Shown one piece after another: positions 17,043-28,228 of a DNA stretch of 64,000 nucleotides. The position numbers and the translations under genes were made by a program. The DNA comes from Simkaniaceae bacterium. Its GTDB lineage: Bacteria > Chlamydiota > Chlamydiia > Chlamydiales > Simkaniaceae. The notes beneath the pieces are model-generated. The model made no database searches, was not told where the DNA came from, and saw only the letters and a list, made by a program, of their open reading frames with translations. The number at the start of each line of letters is the position of its first letter. The stretch's first letter is position 1. The DNA is taken from contig CP073762.1 of the NCBI GenBank assembly GCA_018399055.1, forward strand, positions 1,550,001 to 1,614,000. The letters run 5' to 3'.

Positions 17043-20000
17043 TTAATAGTTTGAGAAAGCGAAGTCGAGGATATCCTCTTCTTCCGTATCAACCAGCTTT
17101 TTAACCCGTTGTTCGTAATCTTGGAAACCGGTTCCTCCTGGGATCATATGACCCATGATGAGGTTGGCTTTAAAGTCGAGAAGGTAATCGGTTTTTCCTT
17201 CACAAGCCGCATCAGTAAGGACTCGAGTCGTCTCCTGAAACGATGCCGCAGAAACAAACGATTCAGTACCGAGTGAAGCTTTGGTAATCCCTAGAAGGAC
17301 AGGCGCCGCTTGAGCAGGCTTTCCTCCTTCGTCGACCACTTTGGAGTTCTGCTCATGAAAGATCTTCTTATCCACATTCTCACCGTATAGGAAGGTTGTG
17401 TCACCAGGGTCGGTAACACGCACTTTCTGGAGCATCTGACGCACGATAATCTCAATATGCTTATCGTTGATATCTACCCCTTGAAGACGGTAAACTTCTT
17501 GGACCTGATTCACAAGATACTTTTGAAGTTCTCGTACTCCACAAATATCGAGGATTTCTTGAGGCACAACTAGACCATCGGTCAGCTGCTGACCTTTCAC
17601 TAAGATATCACCCCTTTGAACGATTAAGTGCTTGGTAAGCGGGATGAGGTGTTCCTCTTCCATACCAGTATCCTCGTCTTTTACAACAACGATCCTTTTA
17701 TTTTTCTGCACACCTTTAAAATCAACAACACCGTCAATCTTTGCGATCTCAGCAGCATCACGAGGACGCCTAGCTTCAACAAGCTCTGCCACTCGAGGAA
17801 GACCTCCCGTGATATCCTTTGTTTTGATTGCGCCACGCGGCAATCTCGCTAGGAGATCCCCAGCATGAACCTGCTCTCCTTCGGTAACCGAAATAATCGC
17901 TCCCGATGGAATCGCATAAGTCCCTACAAGCTCTTCAAACTCTTTATCTGCATAGATAACAATTTGTGGGTGCAACTCACCACGGTGTTGTCGCACTACA
18001 AGCTCGGCTTGCCCGGTTTGTTTACTCACATTGCGAATAGTTGAAATCCCTTCAACCAAGTCTTCATACTTGACGAATCCAGGTTTTTCACAAATGATTG
18101 GAATGTTGTGTTGCTCCCATTGTCCCACTCGATCTTTCTTCTTCACTTTAGTACCATCAGCAAGAGCAATCTGTGTCCCCAGCTCGACAGTATAAGTTTG
18201 AAGAGGCTCAATCGATTTTGTACTAAGAAGCTTCTTGTATTCGTCCATAGAACGCCCCTCATCACGAACAACATGGACAAATCCATTCTTGTTAAGTGCT
18301 AAATGCATTCCCTCTCGGTTCTGCACAGTACGAAGATCGGTATAAACCACGATTCCATCGTGCTCTGCAATCAAGTCAGGTGTTGCATGCGCAGATGCAA
18401 TTCCCCCCAAGTGGAAGGTACGCATTGTGAGCTGTGTTCCAGGTTCACCAATTGACTGCGCGGCAATGACTCCAACAGCTTCCCCAAGGGCCACCTTACG
18501 GCCATTGGCAAGGTTGATGCCATAACACTTCGAACAAATCCCACGTTTTGCCTCACATGTAAGGGCAGAGCGCATCCGGATCGTTTCTATCCCGGCATCA
18601 TCAATAGATTCCGCTTGCTTAGTCGTAAGGGTATCCCCTGCTTTTGCAAGAAGAGTTGCTTGGTCTCCAGGAACATACACATCATCGCAAATAGTTCGAC
18701 CATAGATTCGGTCTTTGATAGGAAGTAATTCTTCCTGTCCTTGTTTGATGGCTGCAACTTCAATTCCATTGAGTGTTCCACAATCTTCTTCTGTTGCTAA
18801 AACATCCTGGGCAACGTCTACAAGACGTCTTGTGAGGTATCCCGAGTCAGCGGTCTTCAGCGCCGTATCAGCAAGACCTTTACGAGCTCCATGAGAGGAA
18901 ATGAAGAACTCAAGAACACTCAATCCTTCGCGGAAATTCGCGGTAATTGGTGACTCAATAATCTCCCCTGATGGCTTGGCCATCAGTCCCCTAAGAGATC
19001 CAAGCTGCTTGACCTGAGATTTGTTACCTCTAGCACCAGAATCCATCATCAGAAAGAGAGGATTAAGCATCGTACCATCTGGCTTGGAGATCATCTTGAA
19101 GAGTTGATCAGCAAGAATCTCTGAGACATCTGTCCAAATACTAATAATCTTCGAATGTCTCTCCCCTTCGGTGATAACACCATCCTCGTATTGCTTAATA
19201 ACGACTGCTACTTTCTTCTGGGTAGCTTGGACGATCTTTTGCTTATCCTTAGGAATCGCAATATCTTTTACTCCCATAGAAAGAGCAGCTTTCGTTGCAT
19301 GAGAGAACCCAAGACTCTTTAAACTATCTAGAAAGCGAACACTTGCCTCCAAACCTATATTTTTGTAGGTATTGAGGACTAGTTCACTCATCTTTTTCTT
19401 GCGAAGAGCATAGTTTTGGAAGCCGAGCTCTTTCGGGACGATCGTATTAAAGACAACACGTCCTGGAGTGGTTTCAATAACCCCTGAGTCAAGACGAACC
19501 TTAATCTTTTCATGGATATGAAGACCAAGACCATAATCGTCTCGTCGTCCCTCAATTACTTTATCTTTTCCAAACCAGTTGTAACTTCCAGCCCCATATA
19601 GAGCATGGAGAACTTCTTTCGTTGAGCCAAAGACTTTTGTCTGTAGCCCATGTTCTTCTGGGAAGTAAATTGCATCATGCATGAGATAATAAAGACCCAA
19701 AATCATATCTTGAGAGGGTACAGCAGCAGGTTTTCCAGACGATGGCAGGAAGATGTTATCAGGTGCCATCATAAGGATTTTAGCTTCAAGCTGTGCCTCC
19801 ACTGAAAGGGGAACATGGACTGCCATTTGGTCCCCGTCAAAGTCCGCATTAAATGCAGTACAAACAAGAGGGTGAATACGAATCGCTTTTCCTTCAATTA
19901 GGACCGGCTCAAAAGCCTGAATTCCTAATCGGTGAAGGGTCGGAGCTCTGTTTAAGAGGACTGGATGTCCTTTAATAATTTCTTCAAGAACATCCCAAAC

Positions 20001-21209
20001 TTCAGGATCGCCCCTTTGAATCATTTTTTTTGCAGAACGGATTGTGTAGACAAGTCCTCGACTTTTTAGTCGCTTTACAATAAAAGGCTCGAAGAGTTCA
20101 AGAGCCATTTTCTTTGGAAGTCCACATTGGTTAAACTTAAGTTCAGGCCCAACAATAATCACAGAACGACCTGAATAGTCTACCCTTTTACCAAGAAGAT
20201 TCTGACGGAAACGCCCCTGCTTACCCTTTAACATTTCTGAAAGGGCTTTAAGAGGTCGGTTCCCGGCACCCATCACAGGGTGTCCATGACGTCCATTGTC
20301 AAAGAGGGCATCAACGGCCTCTTGAAGCATGCGCTTCTCGTTGCGGATAATAACTTCAGGTGTCTTGAGTTTAAGAATCGACTTCAAACGATTATTTCTG
20401 TTAATCACCCTACGATAAAGGTCGTTCAAGTCAGAGGTTGCAAACCGACCTCCATCAAGAGGAACAAGGGGACGAAGATCAGGTGGAATCACAGGAACAC
20501 AAGAAATTACCATCCAGTCGGGTTTATTAGGAGATGAAGCAAAATTCTCAATGATTTTGAGGCGCTTGGCCAGCTTCATTCTTGCTTGCATCGATCGGGT
20601 TTTACGGAGCTTTTCTTTAAGCTCAGCAATTACAGTTATAAGATCTTCTTTTTCCAGAAGTTCACGGACTGCATCTCCTCCCATATTTGCTTTAAAACCA
20701 TCTGGACCCCATTTCTCTTGAGCTTCACGAAATTCATGATCATTCAGGAGCTGCTTTCTCTCAAGCGTTGTAGAGGCGGGATCGGTCACGACATACTCTT
20801 CGTAATAGATAATCCTCTCTAAATCCGAAACAGACATTCCAAGAATATTTCCAATTCGAGAGGGTTGCGTTTTGAAAAACCAAATATGAACTACAGGAAC
20901 AGCTAGCTCAATATGAGCCATCCTTTCTCGACGTACCTTTGACAGAGTTACTTCAACACCACATCGATCGCAAATAATTCCTTTATGCTTGATCTTTTTG
21001 TACTTCCCGCACGCACATTCCCAGTCGCGGGTAGGTCCGAATATCTTTTCACAGAAAAGGCCACCTTTCTCAGGTTTAAACGTTCGATAGTTGATCGTTT
21101 CGGGTTTTTTAATCTCACCACGCGACCATTCGTTGCGCACAACGTCGTCAGACGCAATTTTGATCGTTAGTTTATCAAATTGAGAATCATGAAATTCATC
21201 TTCTTGCAT
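17043..21209 (-). CDS. rpoC: RNA polymerase beta' subunit
   Basis: 1388 residues, typical for chlamydiae. N-terminal zinc cluster Cys65, Cys67, Cys80, Cys83; the catalytic NADFDGDQMA motif lies near residue 453, holding the three Mg2+-binding aspartates. GGAG lies about eight bases before the ATG, and 27 bases separate it from rpoB. Last gene of the transcription/translation operon; ends at a strong terminator. Confidence 0.99.
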   Translation of the reverse strand: MQEDEFHDSQFDKLTIKIASDDVVRNEWSRGEIKKPETINYRTFKPEKGGLFCEKIFGPTRDWECACGKYKKIKHKGIICDRCGVEVTLSKVRRERMAHIELAVPVVHIWFFKTQPSRIGNILGMSVSDLERIIYYEEYVVTDPASTTLERKQLLNDHEFREAQEKWGPDGFKANMGGDAVRELLEKEDLITVIAELKEKLRKTRSMQARMKLAKRLKIIENFASSPNKPDWMVISCVPVIPPDLRPLVPLDGGRFATSDLNDLYRRVINRNNRLKSILKLKTPEVIIRNEKRMLQEAVDALFDNGRHGHPVMGAGNRPLKALSEMLKGKQGRFRQNLLGKRVDYSGRSVIIVGPELKFNQCGLPKKMALELFEPFIVKRLKSRGLVYTIRSAKKMIQRGDPEVWDVLEEIIKGHPVLLNRAPTLHRLGIQAFEPVLIEGKAIRIHPLVCTAFNADFDGDQMAVHVPLSVEAQLEAKILMMAPDNIFLPSSGKPAAVPSQDMILGLYYLMHDAIYFPEEHGLQTKVFGSTKEVLHALYGAGSYNWFGKDKVIEGRRDDYGLGLHIHEKIKVRLDSGVIETTPGRVVFNTIVPKELGFQNYALRKKKMSELVLNTYKNIGLEASVRFLDSLKSLGFSHATKAALSMGVKDIAIPKDKQKIVQATQKKVAVVIKQYEDGVITEGERHSKIISIWTDVSEILADQLFKMISKPDGTMLNPLFLMMDSGARGNKSQVKQLGSLRGLMAKPSGEIIESPITANFREGLSVLEFFISSHGARKGLADTALKTADSGYLTRRLVDVAQDVLATEEDCGTLNGIEVAAIKQGQEELLPIKDRIYGRTICDDVYVPGDQATLLAKAGDTLTTKQAESIDDAGIETIRMRSALTCEAKRGICSKCYGINLANGRKVALGEAVGVIAAQSIGEPGTQLTMRTFHLGGIASAHATPDLIAEHDGIVVYTDLRTVQNREGMHLALNKNGFVHVVRDEGRSMDEYKKLLSTKSIEPLQTYTVELGTQIALADGTKVKKKDRVGQWEQHNIPIICEKPGFVKYEDLVEGISTIRNVSKQTGQAELVVRQHRGELHPQIVIYADKEFEELVGTYAIPSGAIISVTEGEQVHAGDLLARLPRGAIKTKDITGGLPRVAELVEARRPRDAAEIAKIDGVVDFKGVQKNKRIVVVKDEDTGMEEEHLIPLTKHLIVQRGDILVKGQQLTDGLVVPQEILDICGVRELQKYLVNQVQEVYRLQGVDINDKHIEIIVRQMLQKVRVTDPGDTTFLYGENVDKKIFHEQNSKVVDEGGKPAQAAPVLLGITKASLGTESFVSAASFQETTRVLTDAACEGKTDYLLDFKANLIMGHMIPGGTGFQDYEQRVKKLVDTEEEDILDFAFSNY

Positions 21210-21236
21210 GAAATTTCTCCAGGGAGCTCCTATAAA

Positions 21237-24200
21237 TTATACTTCTTCTTCTGCGCATTCGGCGCGGACATCAAGACATAAACCTTGCATCTCTTTCACT
21301 AGAACGTTGAATGACTCTGGAGTACCCGCTTTAAGCGTATTGTCACCCTTGACAATAGACTCATAGATTCGAGTTCTTCCAGATACATCATCCGACTTCA
21401 CTGTGAGCATCTCTTGGAGAAGATGGGCGGCGCCATAAGCCATAAGTGCCCATACTTCCATCTCACCGAAGCGCTGACCACCCATCTGTGCCTTACCACC
21501 AAGCGGCTGCTGAGTGACAAGTGAATAAGGTCCTATCGCTCTTGCGTGGATCTTATCAGCTACTAAATGAGAGAGTTTAAGCATGTAGATATACCCAACA
21601 ACAACCGGGTTATCAAAACGCTCACCACTACGTCCATCATAGAGATAGGATTTTCCAGTCTCAGAAAAACCTTGTTCTTTCATCATCTCCCAAATGCGAT
21701 CTTCTGGAAACCCTTCAAAAACGGGACTCTTCACATAGATACCCGCTCTACGAGCCACAAGACCTAAATGCGTTTCAAGGAGCTGACCCATATTCATACG
21801 AGAGGGTACACCAAGAGGGTTGAGGATGATTTCAATTGCCTGCCCATCAGGAAGATATGGCATGTCAGCAACAGGGACAATATTTGAAACAACCCCTTTG
21901 TTACCGTGACGTCCCGCCATCTTGTCACCCACCTGCAATTTACGCTTGGTAGCAACATAGACTTTTACTTGGCGGATAATGCCGGGATCAAGTTCTATAT
22001 CCCCCTTACGCATGTATTCGACTTCTGATTTGTGTTCCATATGAAGATGCTGCACAGCCGTTTCATAATCACGGAGAATTGTGCGAAGCACTTCATAGGT
22101 ATCATTTTGAGGAAGGATCAGATGATCAGGATTTTCAGACTCAAGCATTTCGAGCATTTCCTGGGTAATCTTATCCCCTTTCCTAATGAGAACATCCCCT
22201 GTAATACGGTGCATAACAGGCTCAGGCGCTTCTTCTCCAAGAAGAAGAGCTCCAAGCTTTTCATGGAACTGCATCAAGATATCGGATTCTTTCTCTTTAA
22301 ATTCTCTATGAACATCTTTAATACGTGTTGCCTCTTCGACAAGCTCATCGTCCGTTTTAGATAGGCGATCACGTCGGCTAAAGACTTTCACATCCATGAC
22401 AACCCCTTCCGTTCCTGGGGGAGCTGTCAAAGAAGCATCTTTAACGTCTGCTGCTTTTTCACCAAAGATAGCTCTTAAGAGACGCTCTTCGGGCGAAAGT
22501 TCAGTTTCTGACTTAGGAGTAATTTTACCAACAAGAATGTCGCCTGGCTTAACTTCAGCGCCAATACGGATAATTCCATCTTCACCAAGGTCAGCAAGAG
22601 CTTCTTCAGAGACATTTGGAATATCCCGTGTAATCTCTTCTTTACCTAACTTGGTATCTCGGGCTGTAAGTTCAAACTCTTCAAGATATACTGAGGTATA
22701 AGCATCATCTTTGATGAGCTTCTCAGACATAATGATCGCATCCTCATAGTTGTAACCACACCAAGGCATGAAAGCTACAAGAACATTTTTCCCAAGAGCA
22801 ACCTCTCCTTTATCTATCGCAGGGCCATCTGCAAGGGTATCTCCAGCAATCACCTCATCGCCAATATTACAAAGAGGGGTTTGGTTAATCGAAGTCCCAG
22901 CATTTGAACGCATAAACTTCTTTAAAAGGTAAGTCTTCTTGCTCATTCTGTTTGCTTTAGAAGCAACTACAATCCTGTAGCCATCGACATATTCAACAAA
23001 TCCATCTTCTTCTGCAATAACAACAGCGCCAGAGTCCCGGGCAATTCTCTTTTCAAGACCCGTTCCCACAAGCGGTGCATCTGTCTTCAACAGTGGTACT
23101 GCTTGACGTTGCATATTCGAACCCATCAAAGCCCTGTTAGCATCATCATGCTCAAGAAATGGAATCAAACCGGTTACAACCGAAACAAGCTGCTTTGATG
23201 AAACGTCCATATGAGTGACTTTTTCCGACTCAATTTTGAGTGGCTCAGTCCGATAACGAGCCCAAACAATTGGCTCCTCAAACATACTATGATCATCTAG
23301 TGCCGCTGAGGCCTGAGCAATGACACACTTTTCTTCCTGATCAGCTGTCATATATTCAATCTCTTCGGTAACAATTCCATCGCGAACAACGCGATAGGGG
23401 GTCTCAATAAACCCAAATTCGTTAATCTTAGCAAAAGAGGAAAGAGATGTGATCAAACCAATGTTTGGTCCCTCAGGTGTTTCAATCGGACAAACGCGTC
23501 CATAATGACTCGAGTGAACATCTCTGACCTCAAATCCTGCTCGTTCACGGTTTAAACCGCCAGGTCCTAAAGACGAAAGACGCCTTTTATGGGTTAATTC
23601 CGCGACAGGATTTGTTTGATCCATGAATTGAGAAAGTTGAGAACGTCCAAAAAAGTCCTTCAAAACTCCAGCAAGTCCTTTTGCCGAAACTAACTTACCT
23701 GGAGTTAAAGTATCTGAAGAGAAATCAAAAAGGTTCATTCTCTCTTTAATAATTTTCTCCATCCGAGCCAGACCAATGCGGCACTGATTCTGGATCAATT
23801 CACCTACTGAACGCACGCGTCGATTTCCAAGATGATCAATATCATCTACGTGAACATCTTCATTTCCTTCTTTCAGCTTAATCAAATATTTCAGAGCGTC
23901 TACAAGGTCTTCCTTCTTCAAGGTGACGACCTCAAGATCTTCATCAGTTGTTTCTCTTCCAATCTTCCTATTAAGCTTATAACGACCTACACGACCAAGA
24001 TTATAGCGCTTAGGATCGAAGAAAAGCCTCATGATCGTCGAACGCGCATTCGAAAGCGTCGCGGGCTCACCGGGACGAATCTTTCGGTAAAAATCTTTCA
24101 AAGCAGACTCATATGAATCAGTAGGGTCTTTTGCAAGCATCTTGATGATAGGACTGGTTTCATCCGCGTCTTCTGCAATTCGGACAGCTTTAATTCCTGT

Positions 24201-25004
24201 ATCAAACATACGCTTAAGCATCGCAGTTGTAAGTTTTTCAGATGCTTTACCAAAAATCACCCCTGTGTCTTCGTCAAGAATATCTTCAGCAAGGATCTTG
24301 CCAACAAGCTTGGGGAAATCCTTATCTGATTTAATCTTCACACGGTAGGTGTTAAAAAACTCTTCGATAATATCAGAATCGGAGGAATATCCTAAAGTAC
24401 GGATAAAAGAAGTAGCAAGAACTTTCCTACGTCTCTTTTTCCGGTCAACATAGATATAGATAAGGTCATTAATATCAAAAGAGGCTTCAAGCCAACTCCC
24501 TCGATAAGGAATAATGCGGAAAGAATACAAAATGTTTCCTTTCGCATGTTTAGCCTGTTCAAAAGAGACTCCAGGTGAGCGGTGAAGTTGAGAGACAATC
24601 ACCCTTTCAGCACCATTGATAATAAATGTCCCCTGGTCAGTCATAACAGGAATGGTTCCCATGTAGACTTCTTCTTCTTTGATCCCTGTTTCGTCTGTAA
24701 GTCGGAACTTTACTTTCAACGTTACATTGTAAGTAATTCCACGCCTAATACATTCTTCTGGAGAATATTTAGGAACGCCCAAGTTATACAAAAGATACTC
24801 CAGAACAGTTTTCTCATCATAAGACTTGATAGGGAAAATCTCTCTAAAAACTTCCTCTAGTCCCATGTTTTCACGTTCATGGGGCAGTTTATCTTCTTGG
24901 AAAAACTGACGGAAGGATTTAACCTGAATTTCAATTAAGTTTGGAAGATCGATAATTTCTTCTCGGCTTCTAAAACTCACCCTTTCTGGGGGTCTTTTTA
25001 GCAT
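21237..25004 (-). CDS. rpoB: RNA polymerase beta subunit
   Basis: 1255 residues. Contains the rifampicin-region sequence [11 protein letters not shown] and LSSLGPGGL, and the catalytic-centre RHGNKGVVS near the C-terminal third. Pairs with rpoC to form the polymerase core. GGAGG is seven bases before the ATG. A 136-base gap with a strong hairpin separates it from rplL. Confidence 0.99.
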   Translation of the reverse strand: MLKRPPERVSFRSREEIIDLPNLIEIQVKSFRQFFQEDKLPHERENMGLEEVFREIFPIKSYDEKTVLEYLLYNLGVPKYSPEECIRRGITYNVTLKVKFRLTDETGIKEEEVYMGTIPVMTDQGTFIINGAERVIVSQLHRSPGVSFEQAKHAKGNILYSFRIIPYRGSWLEASFDINDLIYIYVDRKKRRRKVLATSFIRTLGYSSDSDIIEEFFNTYRVKIKSDKDFPKLVGKILAEDILDEDTGVIFGKASEKLTTAMLKRMFDTGIKAVRIAEDADETSPIIKMLAKDPTDSYESALKDFYRKIRPGEPATLSNARSTIMRLFFDPKRYNLGRVGRYKLNRKIGRETTDEDLEVVTLKKEDLVDALKYLIKLKEGNEDVHVDDIDHLGNRRVRSVGELIQNQCRIGLARMEKIIKERMNLFDFSSDTLTPGKLVSAKGLAGVLKDFFGRSQLSQFMDQTNPVAELTHKRRLSSLGPGGLNRERAGFEVRDVHSSHYGRVCPIETPEGPNIGLITSLSSFAKINEFGFIETPYRVVRDGIVTEEIEYMTADQEEKCVIAQASAALDDHSMFEEPIVWARYRTEPLKIESEKVTHMDVSSKQLVSVVTGLIPFLEHDDANRALMGSNMQRQAVPLLKTDAPLVGTGLEKRIARDSGAVVIAEEDGFVEYVDGYRIVVASKANRMSKKTYLLKKFMRSNAGTSINQTPLCNIGDEVIAGDTLADGPAIDKGEVALGKNVLVAFMPWCGYNYEDAIIMSEKLIKDDAYTSVYLEEFELTARDTKLGKEEITRDIPNVSEEALADLGEDGIIRIGAEVKPGDILVGKITPKSETELSPEERLLRAIFGEKAADVKDASLTAPPGTEGVVMDVKVFSRRDRLSKTDDELVEEATRIKDVHREFKEKESDILMQFHEKLGALLLGEEAPEPVMHRITGDVLIRKGDKITQEMLEMLESENPDHLILPQNDTYEVLRTILRDYETAVQHLHMEHKSEVEYMRKGDIELDPGIIRQVKVYVATKRKLQVGDKMAGRHGNKGVVSNIVPVADMPYLPDGQAIEIILNPLGVPSRMNMGQLLETHLGLVARRAGIYVKSPVFEGFPEDRIWEMMKEQGFSETGKSYLYDGRSGERFDNPVVVGYIYMLKLSHLVADKIHARAIGPYSLVTQQPLGGKAQMGGQRFGEMEVWALMAYGAAHLLQEMLTVKSDDVSGRTRIYESIVKGDNTLKAGTPESFNVLVKEMQGLCLDVRAECAEEEV

Positions 25005-25082
25005 GCAAATGCCTCCGTGAAATGGTTGATTCTTTAACTCGCTTTTGAGTCTTTATACTTTAAACTTTGTATGGATGCGCAA

Positions 25083-25112
25083 AAGCAGAAACCTCATTAG
25101 AGGTTTCTGCTT
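25083..25112 (-). terminator. Hairpin attenuator between rplL and rpoB
   Basis: A 13-bp perfect stem (AGCAGAAACCTC core) with a four-base loop follows rplL on the transcribed strand, then only TTTGCGC, a short U-run. Many bacteria have a partial terminator at this exact place to make less polymerase than ribosomal protein; a leaky terminator fits. Confidence 0.75.
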
Positions 25113-25140
25113 GCAGCCTAATTGCCTAATTTAGCAGCTC

Positions 25141-25539
25141 TTAGACACCTTTAAGTGCAACCTTTGCACCTGCGTCAGTAAGCTTCTTCTTAATCTCTTC
25201 AGCTTCAGCCTTTGGAGCACTGTCCTTTACAGCCTTAGGAGCTCCCTCAACAAGTTCCTTCGCTTCTTTCAGACCAAGACCTGTAACTTCTCTAACAATT
25301 TTAATAACTGCGATCTTCTTATCAGCTGGAAACTCTTCAAGCATGATCTGGAAGTCGGTCGCCTCATCTGCAGCAGCATCTGCAGCAGCAGGAGCGGCAG
25401 CCATCATAACAGGTCCACCTGCTGCTGCTTTAACATCCCACTTGTCTTCAAGTGCTTTTTTAAGTTTAGAAAGATCTAGAACAGTAAGTTCGCTTAGCGT
25501 ATCTACTAATTTTTCAATGTTTGCTTCTTGTGTGGGCAC
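25141..25539 (-). CDS. rplL: Ribosomal protein L7/L12
   Basis: Stalk protein that recruits translation GTPases. C-terminal domain with [21 protein letters not shown]; hinge rich in Ala (about 45-60). I choose GTG 25539 (132 residues): AAAGGGG lies nine bases upstream, the length fits the family and it does not overlap rplJ. The alternative ATG at 25575 gives 144 residues with a 12-residue leader, overlaps rplJ by 17 bases and has only a weak AAGG site. Confidence 0.93.
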   Translation of the reverse strand: MPTQEANIEKLVDTLSELTVLDLSKLKKALEDKWDVKAAAGGPVMMAAAPAAADAAADEATDFQIMLEEFPADKKIAVIKIVREVTGLGLKEAKELVEGAPKAVKDSAPKAEAEEIKKKLTDAGAKVALKGV

Positions 25540-25558
25540 GGATATTTTCCCCTTTGCG

Positions 25559-26083
25559 TTATTGTTTTGATTCATCGTTCTGAACCTTTTGGTCCATACA
25601 GCTAACGACACCTGACATGGTAGCTTCCATAGCGGAAACCACACCTGACATAGGTGCTTCAAGAACTCCTAAGAACTGAGCTCTCATTTCCCCTTGACTT
25701 GGGAGCTTAGAGATCTCTTTAAGATCTTCAGGAGAGCACATCTTGCCTTCGAAAAGGCCGCCAAGTACATCGAGAAGCTTGTCGTTTTTATTTTTAAAGT
25801 CATAGACTGCTTTTGTCGTAGCAACAGTATCTTCTCCAGAGTAGACGATACCAATATGCCCCAAAAGCATCTCTTTGTTGATAGCAAAACCTGCCTCTTC
25901 TGCAGCCTTTAAAAATACTCGCTTTTTAACGACACAAAAGAGCCCCCCGCTATCAACGACAGATGTCCTGAAATCCGAAGTTGTATTCGGATCCATCCCC
26001 AAATAGCTCGTGAGAACAAATGAGGATGACTCGCTCAGTTTTTCTTTAATCTCATCTAAGAGAAATTGCTTTTCTTTTCTCAT
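25559..26083 (-). CDS. rplJ: Ribosomal protein L10
   Basis: 174 residues. Base of the ribosomal stalk; binds 23S rRNA through its N-terminal domain ([14 protein letters not shown] start) and L7/L12 dimers through its C-terminal helix (about 135-170), where two copies of a short [15 protein letters not shown] segment occur. Follows rplA by 14 bases in the conserved L11-L1-L10-L12 order. Confidence 0.97.
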   Translation of the reverse strand: MRKEKQFLLDEIKEKLSESSSFVLTSYLGMDPNTTSDFRTSVVDSGGLFCVVKKRVFLKAAEEAGFAINKEMLLGHIGIVYSGEDTVATTKAVYDFKNKNDKLLDVLGGLFEGKMCSPEDLKEISKLPSQGEMRAQFLGVLEAPMSGVVSAMEATMSGVVSCMDQKVQNDESKQ

Positions 26084-26097
26084 ACTTTTCTATATTC

Positions 26098-26796
26098 CTA
26101 ACTAAGAGAGAGTGAATTTAATTCGATCTTCAGCCCAGCGCCCATCGTCGATGAAACAGACAAGGAACGCATAAAGTTTCCCTTCGCAGTTGGAGGCTTC
26201 AATTTCGAAATAGCGCCGATTAGAGACTCAATATTTTCTACAATTTGTTCCTTAGAGAAAGAGAGTTTACCGACAAAATTATTAATCACACCGTTCTTGT
26301 CAACTTTGAACTCAATTTTGCCTTTCTTTAAGTCCTCTACAGCTTTCTTAACATCGGTAGTCACTGTTCCGGCCTTGGGAGCTGGCATTAAACCACGAGG
26401 GCCCAAAACCTTCCCTAACTTCCCTACTTCACGCATCATATCAGGGGTTGCGATGACAGCATCAAAGTCTGTCCATCCACCCTTAATCTTGTCAATCAGC
26501 TCTATATCTCCAGCCTCATCAGCTCCAGCATCCAAGGCTTCCTTAGCCTTGTCACCTTTAGCCAAAGCAATAACTCTAATTGTTTTACCAGTTCCATGCG
26601 GCAGAAAAACTGTACTTCTAACTTGTTGGTCTGACTTCTTAGGGTCAACTCCAAGACGAAGAGCAACTTCTATCGATTCATCAAACTTTGCTGCAGGAGA
26701 TGTCTTAAGAATCTCGACGGCTTCGCCCAATCCATAACTTTTGTCCCTATCAACAAGCTTTTGAATTTCTTTGTATCGTTTACTTCTGTGTGCCAT
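26098..26796 (-). CDS. rplA: Ribosomal protein L1
   Basis: 232 residues, normal length. Two-domain protein of the L1 stalk, with the family sequences KFDESIEVALRLGVDPKKSDQ and GRVLGPRGLMP-like KLGKVLGPRGLMPAPKAGTV. In many bacteria it also represses the rplK-rplA message. Five bases separate it from rplK. Confidence 0.98.
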   Translation of the reverse strand: MAHRSKRYKEIQKLVDRDKSYGLGEAVEILKTSPAAKFDESIEVALRLGVDPKKSDQQVRSTVFLPHGTGKTIRVIALAKGDKAKEALDAGADEAGDIELIDKIKGGWTDFDAVIATPDMMREVGKLGKVLGPRGLMPAPKAGTVTTDVKKAVEDLKKGKIEFKVDKNGVINNFVGKLSFSKEQIVENIESLIGAISKLKPPTAKGNFMRSLSVSSTMGAGLKIELNSLSLS

Positions 26797-26801
26797 GTCA
26801 A

Positions 26802-27230
26802 TTAACCTTCTATGATATCCACTCCCATCGATCTAGCAGTCCCTTCAACAATGCGGCCAGCGGCCTCATCGGATCGAACTCTTAAATCAGGGCGTTTTTT
26901 ATCTACAATTTTTTTCACTTGTTCTTTCGTAAGTTTTCCTACTTTATCGCGATTAGGAACTCCCGATCCCTTCTCGATCCCTATTTCTTTCAAGATCATT
27001 CTCGCAATAGGAGGCTGCTTTGTAATAAACGTGAAGCTTTTGTCAGAAAAGACAGAAATTTCAACGGGGAGAAGATCTCCGGCCTTGTCTTGAGTCTTTG
27101 CATTAAATTCTTTGCAAAAAGCCATAATATTCAGTCCTGCAGAACCAAGGGCTGGACCAATTGGTGGGGCTGGACTTGCTTTTCCTGCCGGAATTTGTAG
27201 TTTGATCTTTTTTGTAAATTTCTTCGCCAT
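26802..27230 (-). CDS. rplK: Ribosomal protein L11
   Basis: 142 residues. Binds the GTPase-associated centre of 23S rRNA; the proline-rich [19 protein letters not shown]-terminal domain and the C-terminal RNA-binding domain ([10 protein letters not shown]) are both present. Nine bases after nusG. Confidence 0.98.
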   Translation of the reverse strand: MAKKFTKKIKLQIPAGKASPAPPIGPALGSAGLNIMAFCKEFNAKTQDKAGDLLPVEISVFSDKSFTFITKQPPIARMILKEIGIEKGSGVPNRDKVGKLTKEQVKKIVDKKRPDLRVRSDEAAGRIVEGTARSMGVDIIEG

Positions 27231-27239
27231 GTCGCTTCC

Positions 27240-27791
27240 TTATTCAACTCCTACGTCTTCTGTAACTTCTTCTACTTGCCAAAATTCTAAGTCATCCACC
27301 CGAGTATCCCGGCCAAAGATCGAGACCATTGCGCTTAATCTTCCTTTCTCATGGTTAACTTCTATGACTGTTCCGATGAAATTTACGAAAACACCATCAA
27401 TAATTTTTACGTTTTCTCCCACCTGCAATTTGTGCTTGTAGGCTACTTCACCTTTACGAGATTGGAGGTCCTGAAGAATTTCTCCTACCTCAGAGGTCGA
27501 TAGAGGAACGGGTTTTCCTCCACCCAGAAAGTCAATAACACCATTTGTCTCTTTAACATACATCCAGGAATCATCTGTGAGAATCATTTTAACCAAAGCA
27601 TAGCCAGGCCAAAGACGTTTTTCGCTAATTTTCTGCTCACCACGCTTCACTTCAGCTACATTTTCGGTCGGAACAACAATCTCCTGAACGATATCAATCA
27701 TCCCAGCTGATGAGCGACTTTCCTCAAGGTTCTTCTTTACCTTTTTCTCTTGTCCTGACATGACTTGGATGACAAACCACTGACCTTCCAT
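27240..27791 (-). CDS. nusG: Transcription elongation/antitermination factor NusG
   Basis: 183 residues. N-terminal NGN domain starts WFVIQVMSGQEKKVKKNL and includes WPGYALVKM; C-terminal KOW domain near 130-165 (GENVKIIDGVFVNFIGTV). Links RNA polymerase to the ribosome or Rho. Seven bases separate it from secE. Confidence 0.98.
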   Translation of the reverse strand: MEGQWFVIQVMSGQEKKVKKNLEESRSSAGMIDIVQEIVVPTENVAEVKRGEQKISEKRLWPGYALVKMILTDDSWMYVKETNGVIDFLGGGKPVPLSTSEVGEILQDLQSRKGEVAYKHKLQVGENVKIIDGVFVNFIGTVIEVNHEKGRLSAMVSIFGRDTRVDDLEFWQVEEVTEDVGVE

Positions 27792-27798
27792 ATCTAAT

Positions 27799-28065
27799 TT
27801 AAGCTCCTATTAATCGCGCTAGGTTGCCTATTCCGTTCAGAACAAGGCGAATCAACAAATCAACCAAATAAATCCCAAGCCCTAGAAAAAAAATGGCTCC
27901 GATAACAATCTTCCCACATGTGCGAAGCTCGTCTTTAGTCGTCCAAGTGACTCTTTTCATTTCCTCCTTCATATTATGGAGGAAGTTTGCCTTCTTGGCT
28001 TTCTTCTTCGCCACGCTTAGTTCTGCTATTTTCTGTGAGACCGACATATCTGGCTTTTTTTTCAT
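27799..28065 (-). CDS. secE: Preprotein translocase subunit SecE
   Basis: 88 residues from ATG 28065; the frame runs back into tRNA-Trp, so any earlier start is impossible. Basic cytoplasmic helix with MKEEMKRVTWTTKDEL, the conserved SecE signature, then one membrane span (about 58-80). Part of SecYEG. No clear Shine-Dalgarno. Between tRNA-Trp and nusG as in most bacteria. Confidence 0.95.
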   Translation of the reverse strand: MKKKPDMSVSQKIAELSVAKKKAKKANFLHNMKEEMKRVTWTTKDELRTCGKIVIGAIFFLGLGIYLVDLLIRLVLNGIGNLARLIGA

Positions 28066-28087
28066 TGATCTTAATCTAATTTCTATC

Positions 28088-28160
28088 CGAGTGCGGAGGG
28101 ATTCGAACCCCCGACCGTCGACTTTGGAGATCGATGCTCTACCAACTGAGCTACACACCC
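28088..28160 (-). tRNA. trnW: tRNA-Trp (anticodon CCA)
   Basis: 73 bases with a seven-base acceptor stem (GGGTGTG with CGCACTC), D-arm TAGCTCAG, anticodon loop CTCCAAA and T-arm GGGGGTTCGAATCCCTC. CCA is not encoded. Lies between tuf and secE, the standard place. Confidence 0.95.
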
Positions 28161-28166
28161 AAATGA

Positions 28167-28209
28167 CTCTTCCTAACGAAGAGCCTTAAGGGAACTCATT
28201 AGAGCTCCC
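28167..28209 (-). promoter_or_regulatory. Two tandem hairpins between tuf and tRNA-Trp
   Basis: On the transcribed strand: an 8-bp stem with one G-U pair (28190-28197 with 28202-28209, loop of four) followed by a 6- to 7-bp stem (28167-28172 with 28178-28183, loop of five). Neither has a U-run. They could reduce read-through after tuf or guide processing of the tRNA. Confidence 0.5.
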
Positions 28210-28228
28210 CATATAAATCTATCTTCGT

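Noticed and set aside
28066-28158. Longer SecE start at 28158
   Set aside because: Would be encoded inside tRNA-Trp.
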